Shown here piece after piece: positions 16,703-25,287 of a DNA stretch of 64,000 nt. The position numbers were made by a program, and so were the translations under genes. The stretch is taken from contig CANRIK010000002.1 in the NCBI GenBank assembly GCA_947630705.1, forward strand, positions 1-64,000. The letters run 5' to 3'. The stretch's first letter is position 1. Each line of letters starts with the position of its first letter. The notes under the pieces are model-generated. The model saw nothing but the letters and a program-made list of their open reading frames with translations. It was not told the DNA's origin and made no database searches. The DNA is from an uncultured Clostridia bacterium. GTDB lineage: Bacteria; Bacillota; Clostridia; Christensenellales; Borkfalkiaceae.

Positions 16703-18001
16703 CTATTTTTGGTTTTTCAACTCCCGTTTGCGGAAGAAAAGTTGTTCCTCTATAACGGAAACAATTAAGTGAACCACCATGCCGAACCCGAACATTAAAA
16801 TAATAACGTCCATTGTAAAGTTGATAGCATTTGTTAAGTACAAAATAAAGAATATTCCGTAATACACAAGGTTTATTATCAGTGAGTTGATAGCATTGTA
16901 TATCGTATGCCCCGTGCCGATAAAGTAGTTATCTATAATTGCGCAACCCACATAAGCAATGTAGAACGGAGCAAGTTTTATGGTAATTAAGAAAATCTCG
17001 TGCGCATTTTCAAGCCCTTCGGCATGGCGGTAAAACGGAGTCCATAACGGAATGGTAATTGCCCACAATAAAACTACGCAAGCCGCTATAAAAAAGTAAT
17101 TGAACTGTTTTAAAGCAAGATAGCCGTCTTTACAGTCGTGCCGTATAACCTCGCTTAGAGCAGTAATCGGAATAAGCAACCAACCCCATATAAAGTTATT
17201 TGCTATCCAATAATTGCCCTGTTCGGCTACCATGTTTACCATTTTGCCTATCATTACGGCATAAATCAAATTATCTATAAACTGTTGCACTCCGGAAAAT
17301 ACGCCTACTTTACCCCATTCCTTTAAAGTCTGCAAGTCGCTCTTTTGGTACCATGCAGGTCTGATAAGCCTTTGCAAAAACAATACCAAAAACCCTGCCA
17401 CGGCAAGCAAAGCGTTTACTATAATATTCGAAGCCGCTATTCCGTATACGCCCATTGACGGAATGAGCAAAAAATCGGCAATGACAGACAATACTGTTTG
17501 CACTGCCAAAAATATGTACACGTTTTTGTCTTTACCGACTACGACGAAAACCACATTGAAGAAGCTCGGCAAAATCCCCACCATAAAAGCTACGGTTTCG
17601 AGTTGCAAATAATGATTGGTTACGGGAAAATCGACTTCCGCAGGATTCATCGCGGCAACCAACACAGAGCCGTAAATCAAAACACCGACAGAAAACAATG
17701 TATACAAAGCAAAAGCGATTACGCCAACCTTGAAGGTATGTTTTGCAAAGTTTTCTTCATCGTGTTTCAACAATTTATTTAACACCGAATAGAGCGGAAT
17801 TATTAAAAATGCCCGAAGAGTTTCGTCAATTAAATCAAACCACTCCATCTGTCCGATGATATCGAACACACCGCTTTCAGTGTTAGATGAAATAATAAAA
17901 GTTCTCACCGTTTGATATATCGCCGGTATGAGCGCAAGAGCGCAAAGCGATATAAACAGTCGCCAATTAAAACTTTTTAAATTTTTAAATTTTTCTTTCA
18001 T
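16703..18001 (-). CDS. MATE/MOP-superfamily multidrug-type transporter
   Basis: 432 residues, about 12 transmembrane segments. The order of helices, the F-F-N-V-V-F-V-V-V-G segment before the middle, and the S-M-G-V-Y-G-I-A-A-S-N element (about 180) match MatE-like flippases/antiporters, although the family signature is weak. Start is ATG 18001 with AAAGGA 7 nt upstream; a TTG two codons earlier is less likely. It has its own transcription unit on the minus strand in island 1, divergent from the HTH regulator at 18194. Substrate unknown; probable cargo gene. Confidence 0.7.
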   Translation of the reverse strand: MKEKFKNLKSFNWRLFISLCALALIPAIYQTVRTFIISSNTESGVFDIIGQMEWFDLIDETLRAFLIIPLYSVLNKLLKHDEENFAKHTFKVGVIAFALYTLFSVGVLIYGSVLVAAMNPAEVDFPVTNHYLQLETVAFMVGILPSFFNVVFVVVGKDKNVYIFLAVQTVLSVIADFLLIPSMGVYGIAASNIIVNALLAVAGFLVLFLQRLIRPAWYQKSDLQTLKEWGKVGVFSGVQQFIDNLIYAVMIGKMVNMVAEQGNYWIANNFIWGWLLIPITALSEVIRHDCKDGYLALKQFNYFFIAACVVLLWAITIPLWTPFYRHAEGLENAHEIFLITIKLAPFYIAYVGCAIIDNYFIGTGHTIYNAINSLIINLVYYGIFFILYLTNAINFTMDVIILMFGFGMVVHLIVSVIEEQLFFRKRELKNQK

Positions 18002-18181
18002 ATTCAAATCCTTTGTAAGTTTACTTATTTGCTCATAAACAGATTATAGCACATAAAAATGTTTTAGGGAATAATTTCACCCCTCAAATAAGTAGATAAT
18101 TTTTTTGCCGAAAATTTCAGGAATTTTATAATTTTTTAAAAAATTTTTTAATTATGACTAAACCTGTCCTGTTTTCCTTGT

Positions 18182-18187
18182 TATAAT
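18182..18187 (+). promoter_or_regulatory. Extended -10 promoter giving a leaderless mRNA
   Basis: TGTTATAAT (18179-18187) with a TGTC motif at 18165-18168; the start codon of the regulator begins 6 nt after the -10, where transcription should start. The same TGTC...TTGTTATAATA arrangement precedes the homologous gene of island 2. Confidence 0.65.
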
Positions 18188-18193
18188 ACTCTT

Positions 18194-19333
18194 ATGAACG
18201 ACGAGTATTATAGGGACGAGCCGGTCTATAAAATAAGACCTTCAAGCGTAAAGGCAAAATTAAAGCCGATGTTCAAGACGGAAAACGGCTATTTTTCGCC
18301 CTATCTTTTAAACAAAAAGCCCGTTCCCACAAACAGGGAAGGGTATTGTAAATACTTCTATATGGAAAGTAACAACACCGTGGAGGAGCGCGTTGTCGGC
18401 GGTAAAAAACAAAAAATCACCGTTTGCCGTTCGCGCAAGAAGTTTGTTGAAGTCACTATCGAGCTATGGAAGCAGTTGCACTATTTCGATTTGAAAGATT
18501 ACGAAATGGCACGCGACGAGTACGAGGGGACGGAGTACGACGTCCACAGAAACGACAGGTATTACAATGTCTATGACTTCATGTTACAGCAGTGGGACAA
18601 CCACAATCACGAGCAGTTTTGGATAAACGCAATGGACTTGGAGCGAGTGCTGAACAATCTTTCCGACGAGGACTTGGACATATACCTCTACGCCAAAGAA
18701 AAGCACTTAAAGCAGAAGCAAATTGCAGGGATTATCGGCAGGTCTGAAAGCTACATAACGCGCAGAATGAAGTTTATCGAGGACAAAATAGAGCGCGACA
18801 TGATAGACGACGGCGAGCTTACGCCCAAAGAAATTTTTGCCGAGCTTGAATACCGAAAGTACGCGAGGACGGGCAAGACGGAAACTTTTGCCGACGTGTT
18901 TGTCTATGACTACCTGACGAGCCTGCCGCAGGAAATGGTTTTAAGGTATTTGTTCCTCTTTCGGGGACAACAAAATCTAATTCGTTTTATCTTTAAATTG
19001 CTTGTTTTGTATGACGGACAGCCTATCCACACAAAGGAAGAAATGAGTAAGTACGGCAAACAACTCTACAAAAAGTACGCTGTAAAAATGAAAGTTTGGG
19101 CGAAACAGCTTTTTATTGTGTTGGAAATTGAGCTTGACAGACTTGTGAAGCGACACGGCATTAAGGACAGCCGCCCGAACGAGAAGTTTATAAAGACTGT
19201 GCAAAAAGCGGCGGCATCCAAAGGAATGACCGTCGCCCAATACCGCGATAAAATTCTGTTCCCACACGGGAAGCAGAAGATAATCGCTCGCTTTGAACAG
19301 TATTTTAAACAGAAAAACAAATCAAAGAAATAA
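18194..19333 (+). CDS. Island-borne HTH / sigma-region-4-like regulator (island 1 copy)
   Basis: 379 residues, unnamed family. About residues 55-105 form an N-terminal domain (F-V-E-V-T-I-E-L-W-K-Q-L). A helix-turn-helix follows near 170-190: L-K-Q-K-Q-I-A-G-I-I-G-R-S-E-S-Y-I-T, resembling sigma region 4. An alpha-helical C-terminal half rich in aromatic residues follows. The same architecture, including the HTH and the 'T-P-K-E-I-F' / 'F-L-F-R-G-Q' region, is found in the 30068-31090 gene of island 2, so it is a conserved backbone gene of this element family. No ribosome site; the -10 box lies 6 nt before ATG, so leaderless. Likely controls element genes (inference). Confidence 0.65.
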   Translation: MNDEYYRDEPVYKIRPSSVKAKLKPMFKTENGYFSPYLLNKKPVPTNREGYCKYFYMESNNTVEERVVGGKKQKITVCRSRKKFVEVTIELWKQLHYFDLKDYEMARDEYEGTEYDVHRNDRYYNVYDFMLQQWDNHNHEQFWINAMDLERVLNNLSDEDLDIYLYAKEKHLKQKQIAGIIGRSESYITRRMKFIEDKIERDMIDDGELTPKEIFAELEYRKYARTGKTETFADVFVYDYLTSLPQEMVLRYLFLFRGQQNLIRFIFKLLVLYDGQPIHTKEEMSKYGKQLYKKYAVKMKVWAKQLFIVLEIELDRLVKRHGIKDSRPNEKFIKTVQKAAASKGMTVAQYRDKILFPHGKQKIIARFEQYFKQKNKSKK

Positions 19334-19412
19334 TCTTCCCACTTCGGAAAAAGTTGGTTATCCCAAAAAATCCGAAATGATAATGTTGTCGTGGATGATA
19401 TTATATAGTTGA

Positions 19413-19470
19413 TTTGCTCCAACAAGTTGTGTTCAACGCAACTTGTTGGAGCAAATATTATTTTATTGCA
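19413..19470 (+). terminator. Terminator after the island-1 regulator
   Basis: A 17-bp perfect stem (19413-19429 with 19439-19455) with a 9-nt loop, followed by TATTATTTTATT. Confidence 0.75.
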
Positions 19471-19485
19471 TAGATTTTTCAACTT

Positions 19486-19522
19486 TCAAAATTCAACGGT
19501 GAAGGTGCTGCCGACGCCAAGG
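19486..19522 (-). pseudogene. 3'-end remnant of a histidine kinase gene
   Basis: 37 bp match 20432-20468, the 3' end and stop of the phoR-like gene, with two differences; translated it reads L-G-V-G-S-T-F-T-V-E-F-stop. Only the tail is left, so an earlier kinase gene was deleted or displaced here. Confidence 0.7.
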
Positions 19523-19535
19523 AGTAAATGTCAAT

Positions 19536-19865
19536 CTATAATCTATTCTTATCTCCCCATTCGCACATCATATCAAGAATAGGCATAAGCGATTTTCCGC
19601 GTTCGGAAAGGCTGTATTCCACTTTCGGCGGAATTTGCGGATATTCTTTGCGAACAATCAGCTTGTCCGCTTCGAGTTCTTTCAGCATTACACTCAATGT
19701 CTTATAAGAAATCCCCTTGATATACCTTTGTAGCTCATTAAAGCGCACCACGGAAAATTCCATGAGTGTGTAGAGAATGGTCATCTTGTATTTTCCGTTG
19801 ATGAGCGAAAGAGTGTATGAAAAGCCCGTGTCCGAAAGTTTTTCATTGGCAATGCAACGTTCCAT
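19536..19865 (-). CDS. HxlR-family winged-helix transcriptional regulator
   Basis: 109 residues with the complete HxlR fold: L-I-N-G-K-Y-K-M-T-I-L-Y-T-L (about 21-34), R-F-N-E-L-Q-R-Y-I-K-G-I-S-Y-K-T-L (recognition region, about 41-57), and the wing P-P-K-V-E-Y-S-L-S-E-R-G-K. HxlR proteins often sense electrophiles or aldehydes through a conserved Cys; one Cys is at residue 4 (M-E-R-C), another near the end. AGGAG lies before ATG. It is divergent from the SnoaL-like gene, with two inverted repeats between them (19878-19919) as probable operators. Confidence 0.88.
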   Translation of the reverse strand: MERCIANEKLSDTGFSYTLSLINGKYKMTILYTLMEFSVVRFNELQRYIKGISYKTLSVMLKELEADKLIVRKEYPQIPPKVEYSLSERGKSLMPILDMMCEWGDKNRL

Positions 19866-19877
19866 AATGTTCTCCTA

Positions 19878-19919
19878 TACTTTCTAAATAGTAAGTACCG
19901 CACATAAATGTGCGTACTT
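19878..19919. promoter_or_regulatory. HxlR operator region (two inverted repeats)
   Basis: TACTT-N10-AAGTA (19878-19897) resembles operators known for HxlR proteins such as YodB/HypR. It overlaps a second near-perfect inverted repeat, AAGTAC..GCACAT-AA-ATGTGC.GTACTT (19893-19919), that abuts the -35 of the SnoaL-like gene. Confidence 0.65.
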
Positions 19920-19946
19920 GACAAAATAATTATACAGTCATAAAAT
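19918..19946 (+). promoter_or_regulatory. Promoter of the SnoaL-like gene
   Basis: -35 TTGACA (19918-19923), 17-bp spacer, -10 TAAAAT (19941-19946), touching the second HxlR-type inverted repeat. Confidence 0.7.
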
Positions 19947-19981
19947 CTACCTGTCAATAAATTTTTAAGGAGGCTCATCTT

Positions 19982-20365
19982 ATGAGAGCAACATTGAAAG
20001 ACTATCAGAACGTGGAAAAAGCGGCTATGAACTTCGTCAAGAGCGTAGCCGAGGGCAACAGCAAATATGCAAAAGAACTTTTTACCGACGAAGCTGTCTT
20101 GTTCGGTATTCTCAACGGCGAGCTGGAACACGGTTCTATCGAACAGTTCTATAAAAATGTGGATACGGTCGGCGCGGACGAGAATTTCAAAGCAAGAGTT
20201 GACGTTATTACCGTCGAGGAAACGCTTGCCGTCGTACGTGTTTTGGAAGAAGGCTGGGGTGGCAGTATTGATTTTACAGACTACTTGCTTCTTCTGAAAT
20301 TAAACGGCGAATGGAAATGCGTTGCCAAAGCCTACAACCAAAATTCCAATACCATTAAAAAATAA
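19982..20365 (+). CDS. SnoaL/NTF2-like small protein (putative lumazine-binding type)
   Basis: 127 residues; the N-terminal helix-rich part (F-V-K-S-V-A-E-G-N-S-K-Y-A-K-E-L-F-T-D-E-A) and the later beta strands with L-L-L-L-K-L-N-G-E-W-K-C-V-A-K-A-Y fit the NTF2-like cone fold of the SnoaL_3 / lumazine-binding group. Function uncertain: detoxification enzymes and ligand-binding proteins share this fold. AAGGAGG precedes the ATG. Divergent from hxlR and probably repressed by it, which suggests a stress-induced role. A terminator follows. Confidence 0.7.
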   Translation: MRATLKDYQNVEKAAMNFVKSVAEGNSKYAKELFTDEAVLFGILNGELEHGSIEQFYKNVDTVGADENFKARVDVITVEETLAVVRVLEEGWGGSIDFTDYLLLLKLNGEWKCVAKAYNQNSNTIKK

Positions 20366-20387
20366 TCTTTAACATTAACAATAGTTT

Positions 20388-20417
20388 AAGGAAGTCCCGT
20401 AAAGGGGCTTCCTTTTT
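20388..20417 (+). terminator. Terminator of the SnoaL-like gene
   Basis: AAGGAAG.CCC / GGG.CTTCC hairpin (20388-20412) followed by TTTTT, facing the convergent kinase gene. Confidence 0.75.
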
Positions 20418-20431
20418 GCATTTTACTGTTT

Positions 20432-21769
20432 TCAAAACTCAACGGTGAAGGTGCTGCCGACGCCGAGGGTGCTGGTTACGCCGATTTTCCATCCGGATTT
20501 TTGGCAAATCTTCTTTGCGACGGCAAGCCCCAAGCCGAAGCCGCCGTTTTTGCCGCCGTGCGATTTATCCACCGTGAAGAAGCGCGAGAAAACCTTGCTC
20601 ATATTTTCCTCGGCAATGCCGATGCCCGTATCTTCAACTGTAAGACCGTGATAGTTCAGCGTGATTGTAATGCTCCCACCGTCTTTATTGTACTTTATCG
20701 CGTTCCGCACCAAATTCCCGAAGATTTCGGTAAGCCTTTCGTGACGGCTCATAATCATCACGTTGTCGTCGATGTGTTCGATGATCGTGATATTCCGTTT
20801 GTCCGCTTCGGGCTTCAATGCGGAAATCATCTCTCGCGCGAGCGCCGAAAAGTCCACTTCGTAGGCAGGCAAATCGTCGCTGTCGAGCTTGCTGTAATTT
20901 ATTATGCAAGCAATCAGGCTCGAAAGACGCTCGCTCTGCGTTAAGATTGTGGAGTACGCAACGTCCTTTTGCTCTTCTGTCATGCCGCCCGATTCCAAGA
21001 GTTCGGCGTAACCGCGAATGGACGTTAAGGGCGTATTCATTTCGTGCGTGACATTGGAAATAAATTCGTCTTTCGAGCTTTGCGCGCGCTCCACAAGCTC
21101 TTTTTCGGCCTTGATTTCGTCCATTTGACGGGCGATATTGCGGTTACGCTCGTTCAGAATTTCGGCGATAGGTTTCAGCTCGGAATATTTACTTTTGACT
21201 TCGCCGCTCGCCGCCTCTTTGGCAAGCGTTTTTACGGGATTCAATATGAAATATGTCGCGACAAATGAGAGCACAAGGCAAAGTATGACGTCGATACCGA
21301 TATAGGTTGCAAGAGTGGGCAGAGTGCGAGCGAATATCGCCCATTCGGACGGCACCGGCACGGCGAGCCGCACCAAAATTCCCCCGATACTCTTGCAGTA
21401 ATAAATCATATTTTCACCGAGGGTAGAGCTTGACCGCGCGGCAAATCCCTCACCGTTTAAGATTGCCTCTTTTACTTCCTCGCGGTCGGAATGGTCGGGG
21501 GAAATATCCTCAGTCTGGCTGTCGCCCAAAACTTTTCCTTGCAGGTCCATAAAGGTCACGCGCACGCCGTTCAAATCGGCGGAATAGTCGGTTGCCCCCG
21601 TACTATCCCTCAAATAACCTCCTTTTTCGAATGAATTTATATAGGTTTTTAAAGCGTTTTCCGTTTCGGTCACAGACGAATTATAGTAGACCTGCGTTGA
21701 GCCGATAGAAAAAAGCAATATACACACCAGTGTTATGCCGAGCGAAAGTAAAAGTATGCGCCACTTCAT
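20432..21769 (-). CDS. phoR: Sensor histidine kinase (PhoR-like)
   Basis: 445 residues: an N-terminal TM helix, an extracytoplasmic domain (about 30-150), a second TM helix (about 155-180), then the HisKA box F-I-S-N-V-T-H-E-M-N-T-P-L-T (His near 243) and HATPase_c with N-L-V-R-N-A-I-K-Y, V-E-D-T-G-I-G-I and G-G-F-G-L-G-L-A. It phosphorylates the response regulator whose gene overlaps its start by 4 bp (ATGA). Because a pst phosphate transporter lies just upstream, phosphate sensing is likely, but that rests on context. Its 3' end has a partial copy at 19486-19522. Confidence 0.85.
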   Translation of the reverse strand: MKWRILLLSLGITLVCILLFSIGSTQVYYNSSVTETENALKTYINSFEKGGYLRDSTGATDYSADLNGVRVTFMDLQGKVLGDSQTEDISPDHSDREEVKEAILNGEGFAARSSSTLGENMIYYCKSIGGILVRLAVPVPSEWAIFARTLPTLATYIGIDVILCLVLSFVATYFILNPVKTLAKEAASGEVKSKYSELKPIAEILNERNRNIARQMDEIKAEKELVERAQSSKDEFISNVTHEMNTPLTSIRGYAELLESGGMTEEQKDVAYSTILTQSERLSSLIACIINYSKLDSDDLPAYEVDFSALAREMISALKPEADKRNITIIEHIDDNVMIMSRHERLTEIFGNLVRNAIKYNKDGGSITITLNYHGLTVEDTGIGIAEENMSKVFSRFFTVDKSHGGKNGGFGLGLAVAKKICQKSGWKIGVTSTLGVGSTFTVEF

Positions 21770-22407
21770 AATTTGTACCCCACGCCGAACACCGTTTCGA
21801 TTTGTACGCCCAATTTACGGAGACGGGCGACGTGGTTGTCGAGGGTGCGCGTTTCACCCGTGTCGTAGCCCCAGACTTCGGTCAGGAGTTTATCGCGCGA
21901 GAGGACTTTGCCCTGATTTTCCATAAAGCACTTCAAAAGTTCAAACTCCTTGCGATTGAGCGTTACGGGCTTTCCGTCTATCTCGCAGGCGAAAGTTTCG
22001 GTATCGAGCGTGATATTTTGCGCCGTAAGTACGGCGGATTTTTGCTTGCTGCGAAGTCGTGCGTTGACGCGCGCAATGAGTTCTAACACTGAAAACGGTT
22101 TTGCAATGTAGTCGTCGGCGCCCATATTCAAACCGTTCACCTTGTCCTCCTCTTTCGAAAGCGCGGACAGCATAATGCAACTCACGGACGGGTATTTTTC
22201 TTTGAGAAGTTTTAAGGCGTCCAGCCCGCTTCCGTCGGGGAGCATAATATCGAGAAGGGCGATGTCGGGTAGCTCCTTTTGCAGTGCGGCGGTAAAATCT
22301 TTTAACGTGGAAAAGGACGAAAACATAAAGTCGTTCATTTCAAGTGCGACCTTAACAAGACCGCAAATGCTATTATCGTCCTCCAACAAAAATACTTTTC
22401 CTTTCAT
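21766..22407 (-). CDS. phoP: Response regulator, OmpR/PhoB class (PhoP-like)
   Basis: 213 residues: receiver domain with E-D-D (9-11), phospho-acceptor Asp in L-L-D-I-M-L-P-D-G (near 53) and Lys in I-A-K-P-F; C-terminal winged helix with N-R-K-E-F-E-L-L-K and R-T-L-D-N-H-V-A-R-L-R-K-L-G. Stops 4 bp inside the kinase start, so translation is coupled. It probably activates the pst operon under phosphate limitation; no clear Pho-box array could be confirmed by eye upstream of pstS. Confidence 0.88.
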   Translation of the reverse strand: MKGKVFLLEDDNSICGLVKVALEMNDFMFSSFSTLKDFTAALQKELPDIALLDIMLPDGSGLDALKLLKEKYPSVSCIMLSALSKEEDKVNGLNMGADDYIAKPFSVLELIARVNARLRSKQKSAVLTAQNITLDTETFACEIDGKPVTLNRKEFELLKCFMENQGKVLSRDKLLTEVWGYDTGETRTLDNHVARLRKLGVQIETVFGVGYKL

Positions 22408-22475
22408 AGCTAATTTTATTATAACACCTTAAATAAATTTTGAAAATGTTTTATATTCTAAATAATTTATGTTGC

Positions 22476-22630
22476 AAGCAAAATCACACTTTTGCGCAGC
22501 AAGACCCAATTTGCGCATACCTGCGCCTCGGCGGGGTGAATGCCCACGATTATATAATTTGTGCGCCCTCAAAAATCGTGGGCAGAGGGCACGCGCCCTC
22601 AAATCACGAAAAATCGCAGTGCGCGCAATC
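22476..22630. repeat. Dispersed repeat copy B and nested inverted repeats between phoP and pstB
   Basis: 22476-22514 is the inverted copy of the 14631-14670 repeat. It is followed by a hairpin (22542-22550 with 22575-22583, GCCCACGAT/ATCGTGGGC) and a short one (22585-22600, GAGGGC-ACGC-GCCCTC). The 247-bp gap has no gene; the structures could end the pst transcript. Confidence 0.6.
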
Positions 22631-22654
22631 GCACGAGATTTTTGTGAACTTGAA

Positions 22655-23500
22655 TCAGCCGAAGCGACCGTTTATATAGTCATCTGTCTTTTTGTCTTTC
22701 GGGTGCGCGAATAATTCTTTTGTTTCGTTCATTTCAATCATTTCACCAAGCAGAAAATAAGCTGTAAAGTCGGCAATGCGGAACGCCTGTTGCATATTGT
22801 GCGTGACCATTATAACCGTCATGCGCTTTTTGAGTTCCAAACAGAGTTCCTCTATCTTTGCCGTAGAAATGGGGTCGAGTGCACTAGTCGGCTCGTCCAT
22901 TAAAAGTATTTGCGGTTCGACTGCAAGCGCTCTTGCAATGCACAACCGTTGCTGTTGTCCGCCCGAAAGCCCCAAAGCCGATTTTGAGAGCCTGTCTTTC
23001 ACTTCGTCCCACATAGCCGCACCTTTTAAAGAGCTTTCCACAATGCCGTCCAAATCCTCCTTTTTGCGGATGCCGAACGTGCGCGGACCGTAGGCAATGT
23101 TATCATACACGCTCATCGCAAGTGGGTTGGGACGTTGAAAGACCATTCCGACGTTTTTGCGAAGCCGCGCCAAATCGCACCGCCTGTCATAGATATTGTC
23201 GTTACCGATTTTTATTTCGCCTGTAATTTTACAGCCTTCAACTAAATCGTTCATTCGGTTAAGGCTTTTAATGAGTGTAGATTTTCCACAACCGGAAGGT
23301 CCGATAAGGGCGGTGAGTTTGTTTTTGGGAAACTCCATAAACACGCTTTTGAGAGCATGAAAACTACCGTAATATAAATTCATTTCCCTGACGGAAACGG
23401 CGGTATCGCCCGTGATTTCAAAGGGCGTTATGCACTTTGTTTTTTGCGGCTTTTGCGCCGAAATATCCTGACATATGTTACGTTTTTTGAGTAAAATCAT
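22655..23500 (-). CDS. pstB: Phosphate ABC transporter ATP-binding protein PstB
   Basis: 281 residues: Walker A G-P-S-G-C-G-K-S-T, Q-loop V-F-Q-R-P-N-P (the PstB-specific QRPNPF-like segment), signature L-S-G-G-Q-Q-Q-R, Walker B I-L-L-M-D-E-P, switch His in V-T-H-N. It couples ATP hydrolysis to phosphate import through the fused PstCA permease. Slightly long N-terminus (about 30 extra residues). Overlaps the pstCA stop by 4 bp and has AAGGAG. No phoU follows. Confidence 0.93.
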   Translation of the reverse strand: MILLKKRNICQDISAQKPQKTKCITPFEITGDTAVSVREMNLYYGSFHALKSVFMEFPKNKLTALIGPSGCGKSTLIKSLNRMNDLVEGCKITGEIKIGNDNIYDRRCDLARLRKNVGMVFQRPNPLAMSVYDNIAYGPRTFGIRKKEDLDGIVESSLKGAAMWDEVKDRLSKSALGLSGGQQQRLCIARALAVEPQILLMDEPTSALDPISTAKIEELCLELKKRMTVIMVTHNMQQAFRIADFTAYFLLGEMIEMNETKELFAHPKDKKTDDYINGRFG

Positions 23501-25287
23501 ACCTTATTTCTCCTTTTGAACAGCCACTCGCAGAGCGTTACAAGTATATTCAAGACGACCACGACAAACATTAAAACTGCGGCTGTCGCATACGCTTCTT
23601 CGGTGTGCGTGCCCTCTACCATAAACCTGTAAATGAGGACGGCGAACGTCGAACCCTGACTTGAAAATCCCGTGGGCATATATATTGATGACCCTGCCGT
23701 GTATATGAGAGCCGCGCTTTCGGAAACTATTCTGCCTATCGATAATATTATGGACGTGACTATGCCGGAAAGAGCCTGTGGCAACACCACTCTGAACACA
23801 GTGCGGAGCTTGCCGGCGCCCAAGGCATAGCTTGCCTCACGCATGCTGTCCGGAACTTCGGAAAGAGCCTGCTCCGTGCTTCTTATAACGGTTGGCAAAA
23901 TCATTAAAGCAAGAGTTATTCCGCCGGCTGTCAGCGAATAGTTGAGGCGGCATGCCGTAACAAAGAACAACATTCCGAACATACCGAAGATTATCGACGG
24001 AATACCCGAAAGCGTATCTATAAAAATCCTTATGATTTTTACAAACGGATTGTCTTTCTTTGCGTATTCGTTGAGGTATATTGCCGCTCCGATTCCAAGC
24101 GGCAAAGCTATTGCTAGCGACAGTAATATCAGAAGTCCCGTGGAAATAAATGCCGGTTGCAAAGTGGTCTGCCTATTTGAACTCTTTCCAAACAAAAAGT
24201 TTACCGAAAGGTTAGGAAGACCTTTGACAAGCACGAAAATAACTATAAAACACAGCACGAACGCCATAAACAGGGCGACTATCCAGCTTATAATCCACAG
24301 CACGTCCTGCACGCTCCCCGTGCGCTTGTAGGAGCGAAGTTGCCCCTCTATTCCGTTGCTCTCGTCAATGCGGCGAGTGAAAAAGCGGTTGCCGCCCAAA
24401 CTATCCCGCCTTGTCAGAAGAAGCAATAGGTTGAGTATTAAAATGAACACGAGAAGTACAAATCCCGACCCCATAAGCGCGGAAGTTTGAAGTTCGCTCG
24501 CGTAGCCCATGTCGCGAACGATAATCGAAGTAAGTGTCGAAAATGACGTGAAAAACGAAAATGGGTAGGCGTTTGCTCCACCGACAAGCATCTGCACAGC
24601 CATTGTTTCGCCCACTGCCCGTCCTATTCCCAAAATCAGCCCCGCCAAAATTCCGTTTTTAGCGGCAGGCACGAGCACCTTCCACACCGTTTGGTTTTTG
24701 GTACACCCCAACGCGAGCGCGCCCTCGTAATAGTTGGACGGCACGTTTTTGAGCGAGTTTTTGGCAACCGACGTTACGGTGGGTAAAATCATTATCGAAA
24801 GAATTATACTGCTTGCCAGAAGTCCCGTTCCCGAAGTGCCGCTCTCCGCCAGATTGAACGCCTTTGTAAGCGTGGGCACGATAAATGTGTAGCCGAATAG
24901 TCCATAAATTACAGATGGTATTCCCGCCAAAAGGTTTATCAGTTGCTCGTATGCTTTTTTGAGTTTTTGGGGGCAGTAATACACCATCCAAACAGCAGTC
25001 ACGACCGCAAGAGTTCCGCCGACAAGCACCGAAAGCGAAGTTAGGAATATACTGCCGACTATCATCGGGAGTATGCCGTATTGATTGGTCTGCGCGTTCC
25101 ATACGTCAGAAAAAATAAATTTGAAGAAGCCTATTTGACGGAAAGTGGGGATAGCCGCGTAGAGTATGTAAAAAATTATCCCAAACACCGCCACGGTTGA
25201 AAAAGCCGCAAACACGGCAAACACCGCGCTTGCAACCTTCTCACTGTTGAAATGCAGGGATATGTGCGATTTTTTCTCACTTTCCAT
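23497..25287 (-). CDS. Phosphate ABC permease, PstC-PstA fusion
   Basis: 596 residues joining two permeases that are normally separate. Residues about 15-290 are PstC (I-P-S-V-I-Y-G-L-F-G, and the EAA loop A-L-A-L-G-C-T-K-N-Q-T), then a hydrophilic linker (about 295-325), and about 330-590 PstA (L-S-G-I-P-S-I-I-F-G-M-F-G and E-A-S-Y-A-L-G-A-G-K-L-R-T). Six TM segments per half. The fusion would give a fixed 1:1 heterodimer channel for phosphate. It overlaps pstS by 11 bp and pstB by 4 bp. No frameshift is evident, so the fusion looks real, not a sequencing join. Confidence 0.92.
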   Translation of the reverse strand: MESEKKSHISLHFNSEKVASAVFAVFAAFSTVAVFGIIFYILYAAIPTFRQIGFFKFIFSDVWNAQTNQYGILPMIVGSIFLTSLSVLVGGTLAVVTAVWMVYYCPQKLKKAYEQLINLLAGIPSVIYGLFGYTFIVPTLTKAFNLAESGTSGTGLLASSIILSIMILPTVTSVAKNSLKNVPSNYYEGALALGCTKNQTVWKVLVPAAKNGILAGLILGIGRAVGETMAVQMLVGGANAYPFSFFTSFSTLTSIIVRDMGYASELQTSALMGSGFVLLVFILILNLLLLLTRRDSLGGNRFFTRRIDESNGIEGQLRSYKRTGSVQDVLWIISWIVALFMAFVLCFIVIFVLVKGLPNLSVNFLFGKSSNRQTTLQPAFISTGLLILLSLAIALPLGIGAAIYLNEYAKKDNPFVKIIRIFIDTLSGIPSIIFGMFGMLFFVTACRLNYSLTAGGITLALMILPTVIRSTEQALSEVPDSMREASYALGAGKLRTVFRVVLPQALSGIVTSIILSIGRIVSESAALIYTAGSSIYMPTGFSSQGSTFAVLIYRFMVEGTHTEEAYATAAVLMFVVVVLNILVTLCEWLFKRRNKV

